A stretch of 64,000 nucleotides of DNA from Yponomeuta sedellus (Eukaryota; Arthropoda; Insecta; Lepidoptera; Yponomeutidae): positions 19,149,143 to 19,213,142 of the forward strand of contig OW203724.1 in assembly GCA_934045075.1 (NCBI GenBank). Reading direction: 5' to 3'. A program made the translations under genes and the position numbers. Under the pieces are notes generated by a model. The model had not been told where the DNA came from and ran no database searches. It saw only the letters and a program-made list of their open reading frames with translations. The number at the start of each line of letters is the position of its first letter. Position 1 is the first letter of the stretch. Shown one piece after another: positions 1 to 10,680 of this stretch.

Positions 1-1762
1 GTTGTACAAAATCTGTGTCAAAGAATCGTCACAAAACCCGGCAATGGATGGTTAATATACGCCAACTACGCAAATACGAGAGGCAATGTGAGGCACCGGC
101 TGTAGAAACGTACACCCTCTCATAAACCGCAGTTTGGTAAAATGAATTGAGTAAAGTATGAGCATAAGATGCACTAAAATAGCTGATCCACCTTTTGATT
201 ATGGTGACTACGTCAACCTTACGTTAAGGTTAAACTGAATAGAGTGCAGGCACGTGTCACCATTCCAGGAATACAACCTTTATAGTATCAATTTGATTTC
301 GCCCCTGAGTCTTAAAATAAAATGTCAATTAGCTACTTGTATCGCTGCAATAAATAAATGAATAAATAATACTAGGTCTATGTATACCTAGGGCAGATAA
401 CGATCTATTTCTGTTCGCGCAGCGGACCGCTTGAAGGAAACTCGAGAACAGAAATAGGACTTTCTCCCGAGTGGTGATACATAGTGCTTTCTGCCTGCGA
501 GAAAAACAAAGGTCACTTAAATTGCATTAAATTTCTTAGATACAGGCGTGAGGTCATATAATGTAAGTTTCTTAAAACAATTAAAAGTATAGTATACAAT
601 TTTATTATCAAGTTAGTCAAAAAACTAAGTAAACAACTTTCCGCGGATGTTTTTTTCGTAGTGCAGAAAAAGGTTGCTAGCAATGAAAGGAGTTTCAATG
701 AAAATGAATTACAAAAAAATCCTACCTCTTTTTCTAATTATTTGATATAAAACCTTTTTGATTTTTGATGTTTGTATTTTTTTAGTTCGCTCCTTAAAAA
801 GACAAAAGATTGCTAGCAGGGCAGGAATGGATTTTTAAATTTCACATAACTTTTCCTGTCGCACATTTCTAGGGGACTAATGACAAACTTAGACACTTTC
901 TGAGTGGGTGTAGTATAAATAAATTTTCCTTTTCTTCTTCATTATCCTATAGGGAGCGGTCTACAAAAGAGTGGCCAGTGAAACCACTTATTTGACTATA
1001 CCCTGCTCTAGCCGACATGATAAATTATGTAATTTGCAAGCGACTCCTGCTCTCGGCATGCGAAAAAACGAATCCGCACAAGACTGGCAGCTGAAATGTA
1101 GTGAGCGGCTGAAAAAGTGAGTTGATTTGCTTTGGTAGCTTTTTGTCCCGACGGTAGAATTATATTCTACGAGAAGTTCAACCCTTGACCTTGTTATACA
1201 TTTAGTACGATGTTTAAGACCACTTGTACCGCTTTCCCTAATAAATTATTAGATTATTGTATTTAGGCATATTTTCACAAATTCATTTATTCACTCGTGC
1301 AATCATTCATTCATGCATCGTTTGTTCGTTCGTTCAGTCGTTCTCTCACTCACTTCTTCATGTAAAGGTCGATTTTACTGGAGACTTAAGCGACACAGTC
1401 GAAGACGACTCTTAGCAAAATCTTACTATTTAAATTTCTACCCTGGCAAAATCCAAGCTGTAGAATGTCTGTTCGCTTCATGGGAAATATACATACCTAC
1501 TAAATGAGTAGCTGTCGAATCTCAAAAGTTTTCGTTTACAATCGAAGTTGGATCAAAACAACCTATCGCTATTTGATTTATTGACATTCTTGGTCGTTAT
1601 CAGGTTTACTTGCCCAACTAAACGAGAACTTAACAATGTACTGACGTAAACATAAATTATTATTGGCAAGACGCGTCTCCAAAGTTTGATGCCAGATGTA
1701 ACGAGGTGCTGTTGAAGATAACGATATATTGCTTAACGTGTAAGCCGTATATTTAATTTCAC
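1..1762. other. No gene or recognisable repeat
   Basis: AT-rich sequence with only short chance reading frames and simple runs such as AATAAATAAATG near 355. Nothing further can be supported. Confidence 0.6.
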
Positions 1763-2320
1763 TTAGCTTCGGTCTTTTCTAAGGTTAACACGAGCGGTAG
1801 ACATAATTAAAACTGTTTTTATACGGATTTATGCTCGTTTATTACATTTTTTACAATTTTCCAACGTTTCGGCACTTTTTCAGGTGCCGTGGTCCCGGAT
1901 GACTGAGGTGACAGGTGTCTTTTAGAAATCATTAACGGTTAGTTTACTACCCTCGGCAAAAATTACTAAAGTTAATTATGAAGTTACGTTCCAAAATAGA
2001 CAAACCAATTATTATTTATATAAAGTCAACAATATTGATTATTATTAATTGAAGTTAAAATTAATTTATAAACTAACTACTTTATATGAACTTAAAGATA
2101 CTGATTATTAATTGAAATTAAATTTATTTTTATTATTTATTCTACAGTCACACTTCTAACAAGGGCACTGCACTTAAGCACTGGTTCCCATGCTACCGGT
2201 ATGTTCCAACCACGATCTCTATAAAAAAAAAGTTGAAAAAGTGCCGAAACGTTGGAAAATTGTAAAAAATTTAATAAACGAGCATAAATCCGTATAACAG
2301 TTTTAATTAGCTTCGGTCTT
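1763..2320. mobile_element. Foldback element with about 75-bp inverted arms
   Basis: The arm at 1805-1881 is the near-perfect reverse complement of 2234-2308 (two-base indel plus one or two mismatches), sharing ACGGATTTATGCTCGTTTAT and CAACGTTTCGGCAC. A 14-bp direct repeat, TTAGCTTCGGTCTT, sits at 1763-1776 and 2307-2320. Part of the interior (GTGCCGTGGTCCCGG..., 1883-1940) recurs at 60489-60545. No coding capacity. The class is unknown. Confidence 0.7.
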
Positions 2321-3012
2321 CATGTAAACCAATCGTTGATAGAAACAGTTAAAATGCGGGAAGCAATAGTATATATGAAGTTGTTTGGTCGCCTTAAGTC
2401 ATACATTTAAATAAAATATGACATAAAAAGTAAAGGTTAGATAAGATAAGAATATTCTTTATTGTGCTCCAAAGTGCTCGAGTAATATGAAAATGATTAA
2501 ATTAACAAACAAATTAGACATGATTTATTTAAATGACCACATATTTACTCTTGATATTTCTGTACGAATATGTATTTATTTCATTTTCATATCGACCTCT
2601 AATAAAAACTTAACGTTAGTATATTTAAAAAATGTTTATATCCAGACCAAAGCTGAATGAAACGAAATATGCTATGCATCTATTGCAAATACTAAAAACA
2701 TAGTAACGTTGGCAATGGTACTTCTTATCTATACGAGTCCCTCCTCTCCCGTATTGTTTATCACTTTCTGAGAGAAGCTGCTTCATTGTTCCATTGTTTA
2801 ATTTTAACAAAGATAATTTACTGAAAACATCCTGACACTGATACTTATTTAGGGTATCTAAGTAAGACCACTTGAGTCCTTTTTAAAAAAATTGTACACG
2901 TATTATTACATACAATTTTTTTAATTTTTTTTCCGTGTAAGTAATGAAAAGATTGCAAATCACCTTACAAGTATTGTATGGAATCAGGCGTTACTTTGCG
3001 GAAATCCATAAT
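2321..3012. other. Intergenic; possible LINE 3' tail near 2438-2475
   Basis: GATAAGATAAGAATATTCTT followed by TATTGTGC (reverse of ...GCACAATAAAGAATATTCTTATC) is the usual end of several lepidopteran LINEs and is seen again at 49180-49215 in the other orientation. The rest has nothing recognisable. Confidence 0.35.
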
Positions 3013-3310
3013 AGCATTAAAATGTTAAAATTACTTTGCTAAATTCCGCCAAAAATCCCACAAGCACCGTGCGGTTAGTTAATGCACTTTTTCCAGCAGA
3101 ATTAAGACACGAACACACCACCACCGACATCAACACTTGTGTGAGAAAATGTGTATTTTCTCACATAAGTATTGTGATTTGTGCACGGAGTTTCGCCGCG
3201 AAGATAGGCTACATAAGCCATCTTCGAACGCACCAGCGCCAAATATCTGATTAGGGGTCAAAGTGGTCGCCATGGCCGAAATCGGTCGGAGCAATCATCA
3301 TTGTGATTTT
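3013..3310 (+). repeat. Composite repeat: GGATTCCGCC segment and LINE tail with finger-like end
   Basis: 3018-3086 recurs inverted at 57789-57870 (ATTCCGCCAAAAATCCCA and GCGGTTAGTTAATGCAC). 3185-3300 recurs at 43530-43650 in the same orientation (GTTTCGCCGCGAAGATA, GTGGTCGCCATGGCCGAAAT). In frame the second part reads AAKIGYISHLRTHQRQISD then stop, like the C-terminal zinc-finger-like (IGLxSHxRTH) ends of RTE-type LINE proteins. Degenerate. Confidence 0.5.
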
Positions 3311-3688
3311 TGGCGGAATACAAGTTTTAAAAGGATATCATCATGGTTGTTTTATTTATAAATAATTAAGAACTAAAGAAAACGCAATTTGTGTTTTCTT
3401 TCGTCCAAGTAATACCTACCTAGTTTTATTTTAGACTGAACATAAATTTTCCAGACTCTAGTCCAAGTTTTAATCTGGAATCTTTATTTCACTACCCACG
3501 ATTAACGATTGAATCAAAACCGAGTCTTTTCTTTTTACTTATTCTTTTTACTCGTCTTTGAGGTAGTTATTAAGGTGTTAAACGTTTTTATAACTTCCTA
3601 CTTACTGTTGTTTAGTTTTGTAAGAAAACACAGGCGAAGAATAAAATACTTATACTAGAAAATGATTTTATTACTTTTTAACTTGGAC
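3311..3688. other. No gene or recognisable repeat
   Basis: AT-rich sequence without coding signal. Confidence 0.5.
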
Positions 3689-3900
3689 TTTAGGCATGCG
3701 TGCATGTAACGACTTATGAACGTTGATAAATCGAAGGTGATCTGTTAAGATTGTGTCAAGTGGCAGTCCCTGGTCTCTGCCAACCCCTCTGGAATACCGG
3801 CGTGAGGTTATGTAATGTTACGTTACATAAGGCGAAGGTAAGGTTGCGGCCTCTGGAACACCGTTTTAAGGTCGCTTGCCTCTCCGTCTTCTACAGGATG
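3689..3900 (+). mobile_element. RTE-type LINE tail fragment (family 1)
   Basis: This matches the end of the longer copy at 60566-60880: CATGTAACGACTTATGAACG, GGTGATCTGTTA, GTGGCAGTCCCTGGTCTCTG, GGCGTGAGGTTATGTAATGT. A second degenerate copy of the last part follows (GTAAGGTTGCGGCCTCTGG). Confidence 0.6.
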
Positions 3901-4254
3901 TATTTTGGGGAGTGTGCACAGGGACCACATGAACTTATCCCATTTCTTCCATCGGACCACCAGACGGTCGGCTCGAATGTACGCTTTTGTCGTCGAAATT
4001 CCGCGAATCCGCACCGAGCTATTCGCGTATTCTTTTATAATAAGAACTTCAAAGTTGTGGAAGACGCTGCCATCGTCTGTCTTACCGAAGACATAATTAT
4101 AACCTGGGTGCCTTTAAAAGTAGAGCTAACCGGCATTTAACAGGTAAGCACGTAACATCGTAGACTCCGTCTTCGCTTACCATCAGGCGTGACTTGGGCG
4201 TATCCTGACCTACTAAAAAAAAGGTACCATCTGTTGTATAGTTTGAGTGATTCG

Positions 4255-4322
4255 GCACAATATTATTATTCTTACGTACATACATACAGACACAAATTTC
4301 ATGTATGTATGTAAGAATCGCC
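4255..4322. repeat. TACA-containing hairpin
   Basis: ATTCTTACGTACATACATAC and GTATGTATGTAAGAAT form an imperfect stem of about 18 bp around a short AT-rich loop. Confidence 0.5.
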
Positions 4323-4369
4323 TATACCCGGTAGGGCAAGCCAAGACCCCTGTGGTTGCCGCTGGCCAT

Positions 4370-4732
4370 GGTATTGCGCTCGTGGCCTGTGGTCTAGTCG
4401 ACTCGAGTGATTGGAATCAATCACTTGAGTTAAGCAACAACAGGCCCGGTCAGGTGCAGGATGGGTGATTACCGCTGGAGGCACTTTCCCGATCGCTTCC
4501 GTGCTTCGCAAGGCACGTTAATCCGTTGGTGCCGACTTTTATATATTGGCAGTCGTTAAGCCGTGTCAGAGGCCTTATGGGCGGCTTGATAACTTCTGAC
4601 AGTAAGGCCCGCCACTGTCTTACAATCCTCCGCCAACCCGGACTTGGCCCCCGTGATGGAGTATGGCCTACCTGCGATGCAGAAAGAGACCCGTGCCCCA
4701 ACAGTGGGGACATACAAGGGTTGATAACTATG
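4370..4732 (+). mobile_element. 5S-headed SINE, near full length
   Basis: The head GAGTTAAGCAACAACAGGC then GGTCAGGTGCAGGATGGGTG resembles 5S rRNA box A, intermediate element and box C. The body continues through TTCGCAAGGCACGTTA, AGAGGCCTTATGGGCGGC, TCTGACAGTAAGGCC and the tail CAGTGGGGACATACAAGG. Flanks ATGGTATTG (left) and ATGGTCTTG (right) may be an imperfect target-site duplication. This is one of about 12 copies or fragments in the window. Confidence 0.75.
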
Positions 4733-4984
4733 GTCTTGATAAACTTTTTTTAGATGTAGATAATCTTTATTTGGTACTACAGATATTGAATACTAGGTTC
4801 AGCTTAATATAAAACTAATGTTTATAAAGTACCAAAAGGGTTTCCGCTCAGCTTTATGCCGTGGCAGGACTACGGCACTGATTTTCAGCGGATGCCTGAG
4901 AACTTATTGCTAAAACTGAAATAAAACTGTTTGTTCTATAACACAAAATATAACACAATGATGGTACAGCCAAATCGCTATGGC

Positions 4985-5045
4985 GCTCATTAGGGGAGGG
5001 CTGTGTCCAGCAGTGGACTGCATAATATAGCCTGAAGAAGAAGAA
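4985..5045 (+). mobile_element. LINE 3' end (RTE-type, family 2)
   Basis: GGGCTGTGTCCAGCAGTGGA then CTGCATAATATAGCCTGAAG with an AAGAAG repeat is the characteristic 3' terminus seen at 25040, 42895, 56040 and 61340 in the reverse orientation. Confidence 0.6.
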
Positions 5046-5295
5046 CAACACAAATTAGCCGATACATACACGTACGCGGTCTCAAAATAAATAGAATTTA
5101 AAAAGTGGTAAGGCAATATTGGTAAGGCAAGTTTGCTCTCTAGAATTTTTCGTACAGATTTTTCGATGGAAATAAATTCCAAAGTAGCACATTTTATGAA
5201 CTAAAATTTTTGTAAGCACATTTTACTTTCATTTTTGGCTTCTTTTTCCAGGCCATTATAACCTGTGGTTATTTACACAAGTAATGTATATATTT

Positions 5296-5480
5296 CACTA
5301 GCTGACCCAGCGAACTTCGTACCGCCTAACAGTCGATTCTTTAATTTTTTTTTTCTATCCGTAAGAACCATCCTCGTCCTTCAAGGAATATTCTAAAAAA
5401 AGAATTAGTGAAATCGGTTCAGCTCTCGAGATTTGCGCTTACCAACACATTAAGCGATTCATTTTTAAATTATATATATA
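5296..5480 (-). repeat. Lepidopteran interspersed repeat (CTAGCTGACCCAGCGAAC type)
   Basis: CTAGCTGACCCAGCGAACTT and GTGAAATCGGTTCAGC with CTCGAGATTTGCGCTTACCA are a very common moth and butterfly repeat, often attributed to Helitron-like elements (from memory). A related piece lies at 43970-44060 in the opposite orientation (CTCGAGAGCAGCTGAACCGA). Confidence 0.55.
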
Positions 5481-5725
5481 AGATTTAAAAAGTTTGTTTC
5501 TTCCGTTTATGTCACGTTTTTTATCTTGATCATTTAAATTACGATGAGAACCTACTTTCCGTGATCTATCGCTGTCTTAGCTTTCCAACAACTATTAATT
5601 TGTATAAAATAAAAACTGAACATTATTCTACATAGTTACTAATTTACGCTTGACTTTCGTGCACTTCGCCTCATAGTTGGGCCTTTGTACGTAGTATGCG
5701 TTGAAGTATGTTAACACTAAGACAC

Positions 5726-5890
5726 TATGGTTTCCTTACGATGCTTTCCTTCACCGCTAACGAGTGGTATTGCTATTGTAACTTCACAAATGTTCGTAAC
5801 TTAGAAAACCAGGACTAGTCATTGATGCATGCCGGGATATGAACCCACGACCTTGAGAAGCCGGCGGTCTACGCTCCGCTCCCTCCTCTG
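5726..5890 (-). mobile_element. tRNA-derived SINE (family C)
   Basis: Reverse-strand body GGTGAAGGAAAGCATCGTAAG plus a degenerate tRNA head near 5880-5820 (GTGGGTTCATATCCCGGC). Same family as 42316-42495. Confidence 0.55.
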
Positions 5891-6163
5891 ATATTGTCTT
5901 ACATATTGATGATATAGAGTTGGAAAAACCTGTGATTAAACTTGAGTCTAAGAAATTTATTCAAATGAAACCCTTTTATCCTGTCTTCCACCGCTTGGAG
6001 TTTTGTTGAATTTAATTTAGGTACTTTAAAATAGAAAGGGGAACAGGGAAATTAATGAAAAGTTAAGGGGTTTTAAGCCAACCGAACGTAGACACGATTA
6101 TCTTAGGTTCTACAGTCAGACAGTACAGGAACCTTTACATAAAACTTGTGCCTGTGTCTCACG
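5891..6163. other. No gene or recognisable repeat
   Basis: Nothing supportable. Confidence 0.5.
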
Positions 6164-6169
6164 ATGTGT

Positions 6170-6245
6170 CACAGAAGAGGGGTGCAGAGAACAGGGACTG
6201 CCACTTGCCACGATCCTGACAAATGGATTGAATCTCGGTTGTACC
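6170..6245 (-). mobile_element. RTE-type LINE tail fragment (family 1)
   Basis: The reverse complement reads TTTGTCAGGATCGTGGCAAG and TGGCAGTCCCTGTTCTCTGC, the 3' end of family 1. Confidence 0.55.
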
Positions 6246-6693
6246 ACCGACGACAACCAAAGACACGAACCAAACTTTGTTTTCTAATTTCCGTACTTTT
6301 ATGAGTTTATTGTAGCAATACAACTCTCTACCAGTGAAGAAACACATTGTGAGGAAACGCGTTTTTGAGGAACATCTCAGCCATGCTATACTTGCGATAT
6401 CTATAAAGTGTTAAAACTAAAAGGCAGACGCGTGCCATAATTATCTTATTGAATGATCAAATGAACTAACGTGAAGTTCGACGTTCATTATTTTGCCTTC
6501 GTTTGAGATCACACAAAAAACAGAAATACCTACCTAAATGTCTTAATATTAAGACTTAAAGTATAGTACATAAGTATACAAAAGAGCATAAATACATAAA
6601 AATATCTAGATACAATTGACAGCAAGTCAACCTTTATATCTTTGTTGCAAAGCCGTCCATAACATTACTAAGTAGAGTGCATGCGAGTAAAAG

Positions 6694-6812
6694 TTAACAT
6701 AACATTGAAATGCAGGCACATACTTTGCTTCTGGCCCCACACTAGGATACCCTGTGTCGTGGAAACCAGAAACAGCGACATCACAAACATGTAAACATCC
6801 AAGACCTAATAA
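6694..6812 (-). mobile_element. tRNA-derived SINE tail (family A)
   Basis: GCTTCTGGCCCCACACTAGG, ACCAGAAACAGCGACATCAC and AAACATCCAAGACCT match the 3' half of the full copy at 45411-45620. The head is missing. Confidence 0.65.
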
Positions 6813-6939
6813 TAGTGTCGCATGTACAAAATAGTTCATTTTTATTTCATGAGATAATAAGACAACAGAGAATTAAAACTAAAAACGAACATTATTGCAT
6901 TCTCAACATTTAGTGAGAGGAATAAACAATACATTATTG

Positions 6940-7304
6940 ATTCACATCGGATACCTTATATGAAACATTCACGACGTTGGCTATAAATTCCAACACAAAT
7001 CAGATAACGTTTTTTGTCGATTCTAAAAAAAAGTAGTTCCTCGACTTACCGCTTTCTTGTTCTTGGGGTTCTGATTTTGTAAACAAATGTGCGAATGAAG
7101 GGAATGTTTCATTTAAGGTATCCGATGTGAATCAATAATTCACATCGGATACCTTAAATGAAACATTCACGACGTTGGCTATAAATTCCAACACAAATCA
7201 GATAACGTTTTTTGTCGATTCTAAAAAAAAGTAGTTCCTCGACTTACCGCTTTCTTGTTCTTGGGGTTCTGATTTTGTAAACAAATGTGCGAATGAAGGG
7301 AATG
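6940..7304. repeat. 167-bp direct duplication separated by an inverted copy (hairpin)
   Basis: 6940-7106 and 7138-7304 are 167 bp each and differ at one base seen by eye (CCTTATATG versus CCTTAAATG). Between them, 7107-7132 is the exact reverse complement of the first 26 bases of the second copy (7138-7163), leaving a 5-nt loop CAATA. Confidence 0.9.
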
Positions 7305-7866
7305 CTGGCGGTAGAGGCTCTCTCAAATGCCATGAAGGAAATTCTTCTTTGAGGACAAGACAAGCCCTTCTTTTATCAAAAATGCGTCTAACAACAGTCG
7401 ATCAAAAATATCTCGTTGGTTCTATTACATTAGTCACTTATAAAGCAATAGTATAGTACCTTGTGTCCCTCATTCTAGAAAATACCAATCAGAGCCTTCT
7501 GTTAGTATTTATTTGTATAACTTCTTAGCAACGTCAATTTCAGAGATCTACTACTCAGTCGAATAAATAGGGCTTAGGTGGTCACAAAAGCGTCGCGTTG
7601 ATTATAAGAGGATTAAACTAATCGTCTATAAGGAAACTTTATAATGGTGAAGATTCTAAAAGCGTGGCATTAAAGCAGCTTACATGGGCTGTGAATGGGT
7701 AGAGGTTTAAACGACTTGTGAAATCTTCTGTAAATAATTCATTGAACGCTGCGTCATTCTTTTCACTCTGTAATAGCGTGTTAATACTATATTTAACTTG
7801 ATTCAGCTATTGCCTGTGGTCTAAACAACATAAAGTTTGAATTAATATTAAAATTATAATATTAAA
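7305..7866. other. No gene or recognisable repeat
   Basis: AT-rich, only chance frames. Confidence 0.5.
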
Positions 7867-8195
7867 GTGGGTGTAGTGACTAGAATTGAGAAAGGAATGT
7901 GGCGTTGATTTGGAAATGTGGAGAGGACGACGGAAGAAAGATTGATGAAACAAATATATATTGCGAATGTGAGTCGAAGGGCCGGTAAGGGACATCCCAG
8001 GCGGACATGCTTCGACCAAATAGGAGATGTATTAGCGAAGGGGAAGATAAAAAGTATCCGGAACCTGCGTGCATGCAACGACTTTTTAATCTTGATGAAT
8101 CGAAGGTGACCTGTCAGGATCGTGGCAAGTGGCAGTCTTTGGCCTCGGCCTACCACTCTCCGATACAGGCGTGAGGTTATGTGATGTAAATAAAA
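7867..8195 (+). pseudogene. RTE-type LINE ORF2 C-terminus, broken (family 1)
   Basis: The frame resembles the RWFGHVERM ... RRACMQRLMN ... GKWQSL tail of family 1, with substitutions and stops, for example a TGA where W-F lies. It ends with CGATACAGGCGTGAGGTTAT. Best compared with 60566-60880. Confidence 0.7.
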
Positions 8196-8674
8196 TGAAG
8201 ACATTCTAAACCAAAAATACAATCTATCCTAGCAACAAAGACTATAACTACATACATATCTTGTAGGGAAAACTAACAAGAATCATGACCACAAAATAAA
8301 AATGTTTGATTGATCGCATTTTGTTTCAGTCGGGAGACGCGACCGGTTGCGTAATAATGCTGTTAGTGCACGTGATCCGCCTACAGAAGCAGCGAGGGTG
8401 GCATTTTGAGTTAAAACTTTTTTAACAGATCGTGTGACGCGAACCAGTCTCGCAGCAATAAATATCGCAGCTTGATTCGAAGAGATTAAGAGAGCTATAC
8501 CGTGCACAGATTTTTGAAGACAAGTAAAACCATAAAAAAATCGTATTCACTCGTAGTCCTTTAACCTCAGTTTGAGATTTTAATTATTTTCTATCTCTAG
8601 TTTTACATATATTATTTAGTGTCTTTAGGGGCCTTACATATATTAAGTTTGGTCATTATAACATTAGCGCGCTG
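8196..8674. other. No gene or recognisable repeat
   Basis: Nothing supportable on either strand. Confidence 0.5.
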
Positions 8675-8885
8675 ACGTAGCAACAGGCTTGTCAAATTTG
8701 CCGAAGCAAAGGTTCGCCAGTGGAGACCACGAACTGACAAACGCGTAGTACATCCGCCGGCTCGCCGGACCGACGATCTTTGACAGATTGCCGGCTGTGG
8801 CTGGATGAGGATGGCTGGGGATAGAATGAAGTGGCGTGCCTTGCGGGAGGCCTAAGTCCAGCATGGACGATTTCAGGCTAATTGA
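8675..8885 (+). pseudogene. RTE-type LINE ORF2 end (family 2), degenerate
   Basis: In one frame it reads VRQWRPRTDKRVVHPPARR, TDDL, stop, QIAGCGWMRMAGDRMKWRAL, REA, stop, VQHGRF. This is the conserved W(R/K)PR..KR.VGRPP.RW.DD(L/I)...W...A.DR..W..L.EA.VQ pattern of this family, followed by the GTCCAGCATGGAC 3' motif. Confidence 0.65.
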
Positions 8886-8973
8886 CCGATATTTTGTTAT
8901 TCTTTAAATGATTCATAGCGACCAGTGAAATGATACCAAATAAAGAATTTCTTTTCTGACGATTTTTGATGCA

Positions 8974-9215
8974 AGATGAGTGACAATCCCGTGACTACCG
9001 CTAGTGGCATTTTTCGAGCGCTTCCGTGCTTCGCAAGGCACGTTTAGCCGTTGGCAAGTCGTTAAGCCAGAGGCCTTATTGGTGGCGTGATGACTTCTGA
9101 CAGTAAGGACCGCTACTGTCTTACAATCCTCCACCAACCCGGAGTTGACCCCGTGGTGCAGTATCGCCTAAACGGTTAGGCGATACTGCACCACGGGGGC
9201 CCAGGACGTCCCAGG
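8974..9215 (+). mobile_element. 5S-headed SINE, 5'-truncated, with internal palindrome
   Basis: Starts at CCCGTGACTACCGCTAGTGG and continues to ACAATCCTCCACCAACCC. At 9149-9171 the sequence CCCCGTGGTGCAGTATCG... is followed, after the loop ACGG, by its exact reverse complement at 9176-9198. The SINE tail is then interrupted by another repeat. Confidence 0.7.
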
Positions 9216-9234
9216 ACGGCCTGGGACGCAGGAA

Positions 9235-9480
9235 AAGAACCGTGCTCCAGTAGTGGGTGTGGCGAGCACATGTCAAGTCTGGGCGCGCACTACAAACTCA
9301 AACATTCCTGCATCAAAGTGTTTCAATGACATACCATAAATATAACGCCCGACTCACAATAGTTGGACCGGCCGTGCCCCAGGCATACGATGTGCCTGGC
9401 GGGAAATTTCCCTTTATACTGGAAGAGCACGATCACCCGCTCTTCCCTATAGGGGACATACAAGGGTTGATATCGAAACG
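9235..9480 (+). repeat. Unclassified repeat (GCGAGCACATGTCAA family) plus SINE tail
   Basis: GGCGAGCACATGTCAA, CAACATTCCTGCATC, CAATAGTTGGACCGGCCGTG and CCTGGCGGGAAATTTCC recur at 61548-61730, and part recurs inverted at 49230-49345. It contains self-complementary GGAAGAGC...GCTCTTCC at 9421-9446. It is followed by the 5S-SINE tail GGGGACATACAAGGGTTGAT (9453-9472). Confidence 0.6.
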
Positions 9481-10554
9481 AATTCTTAACGATTTCAACT
9501 TCCAGAATATCACCCCTGGCACTTCCACCCTAAGGCGGCGTTTGTCGAATTCCGCGCAACTTTTGCACCGTCTAGAATTTCTTCCAAATTGTTTCCCCTC
9601 TAAGTTTCGGAAAGTTATTTATTTGTTTTTCCGCAAAGAATAAATTGATGAGAGACCATTGATCAAGTTTCTGTGTAAATAGTTTCGACTAAACAGGAAC
9701 TAAGGAGTTAGTATTTCAGGATTATGGTGAGTGGCAAACCTGGATACGTGAAGTAACATGAGAATAATGCCGTAAATATACATATATAAACTATTTTGAA
9801 GTTTTTCGTTCTTTCATTAACGCGTAGTATAAAGTCGATGAGTATTTTGTATGCAGCTTATACACGCTTCACTGCAGGACATACGCTTTCTTACAGAGGG
9901 AGAACACCTATGGGCTTAATGACCGCGCGTGCCCAGCACAGATTGGCAATTACAATCGCTGAGCAATGTGAACACACACTTGTGTAAGTACCTTGGCATA
10001 TAAGTACTATAGTGAAAACAAAATTTGATTACGATGGAAGCTAAATAAATTGATAATATTGTAACGAGAGGCAGGAGAAGTGATAGAGAAGAGGCGAGGT
10101 GGCGCTATTGGCGGGCGAGGTGATGGAGAGGAGGTGAGGAGAGGAGTGGGGAGGAGAAGTATTATTTAAAAAAAATAACGAAATGACAGAAAAAAGAAGA
10201 TATGGCGGGGTTTTGCTTTTGTGTTACCAAATTGAGTGAACCTTTTTTTGATTATTAGAAGTGGAATAAAACAGTTGATTTGCAGTCTAGATGTTTTATT
10301 TTTAGGTCTCATTATAATATGATTAAATTTTTTATTGTACAAGTTACAGAACATGTTCTGTGGTACAAGTAAACAATTGTACAATAAGCGGGCTCAATAC
10401 TAATAGAATTTTATTCTAGCCAACCAACAGGATGTTAGAAAAAATATGTTTAAATATGTTTTGTTCAGTATTTGGTTCGGATTTAATCTAAGATTTCATT
10501 CGTTATGGAAAAAAAAATATTTTGAACCATTTCTCACAACCGGAGTGTGTGTGT
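9481..10554. other. No gene; purine-rich stretch at 10060-10160
   Basis: A GA-rich run (GAGGCAGGAGAAG, GGAGAGGAGGTGAGGAGAGG) lies at about 10063-10160. It may form triplex-prone DNA. Otherwise unremarkable. Confidence 0.4.
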
Positions 10555-10680
10555 ATATTAATAATTCATTTTCTCCGTATATTAATAATTCATTAATAAT
10601 AAATAATTCATTAATCATTTATATTAATAATTCATTTTCTCCGTACACACTTGTGTACGGAGAAAATGAATTATTAATAT
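10555..10680. repeat. ATTAATAATTCATTTTCTCC repeats ending in a perfect palindrome
   Basis: 10621-10649 is exactly complementary to 10652-10680 with a 2-nt loop (CT). The arm sequence TTAATAATTCATTTTCTCCG also occurs upstream in direct orientation at about 10557-10577, with shorter AATAATTCATTAAT pieces between. Confidence 0.85.
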
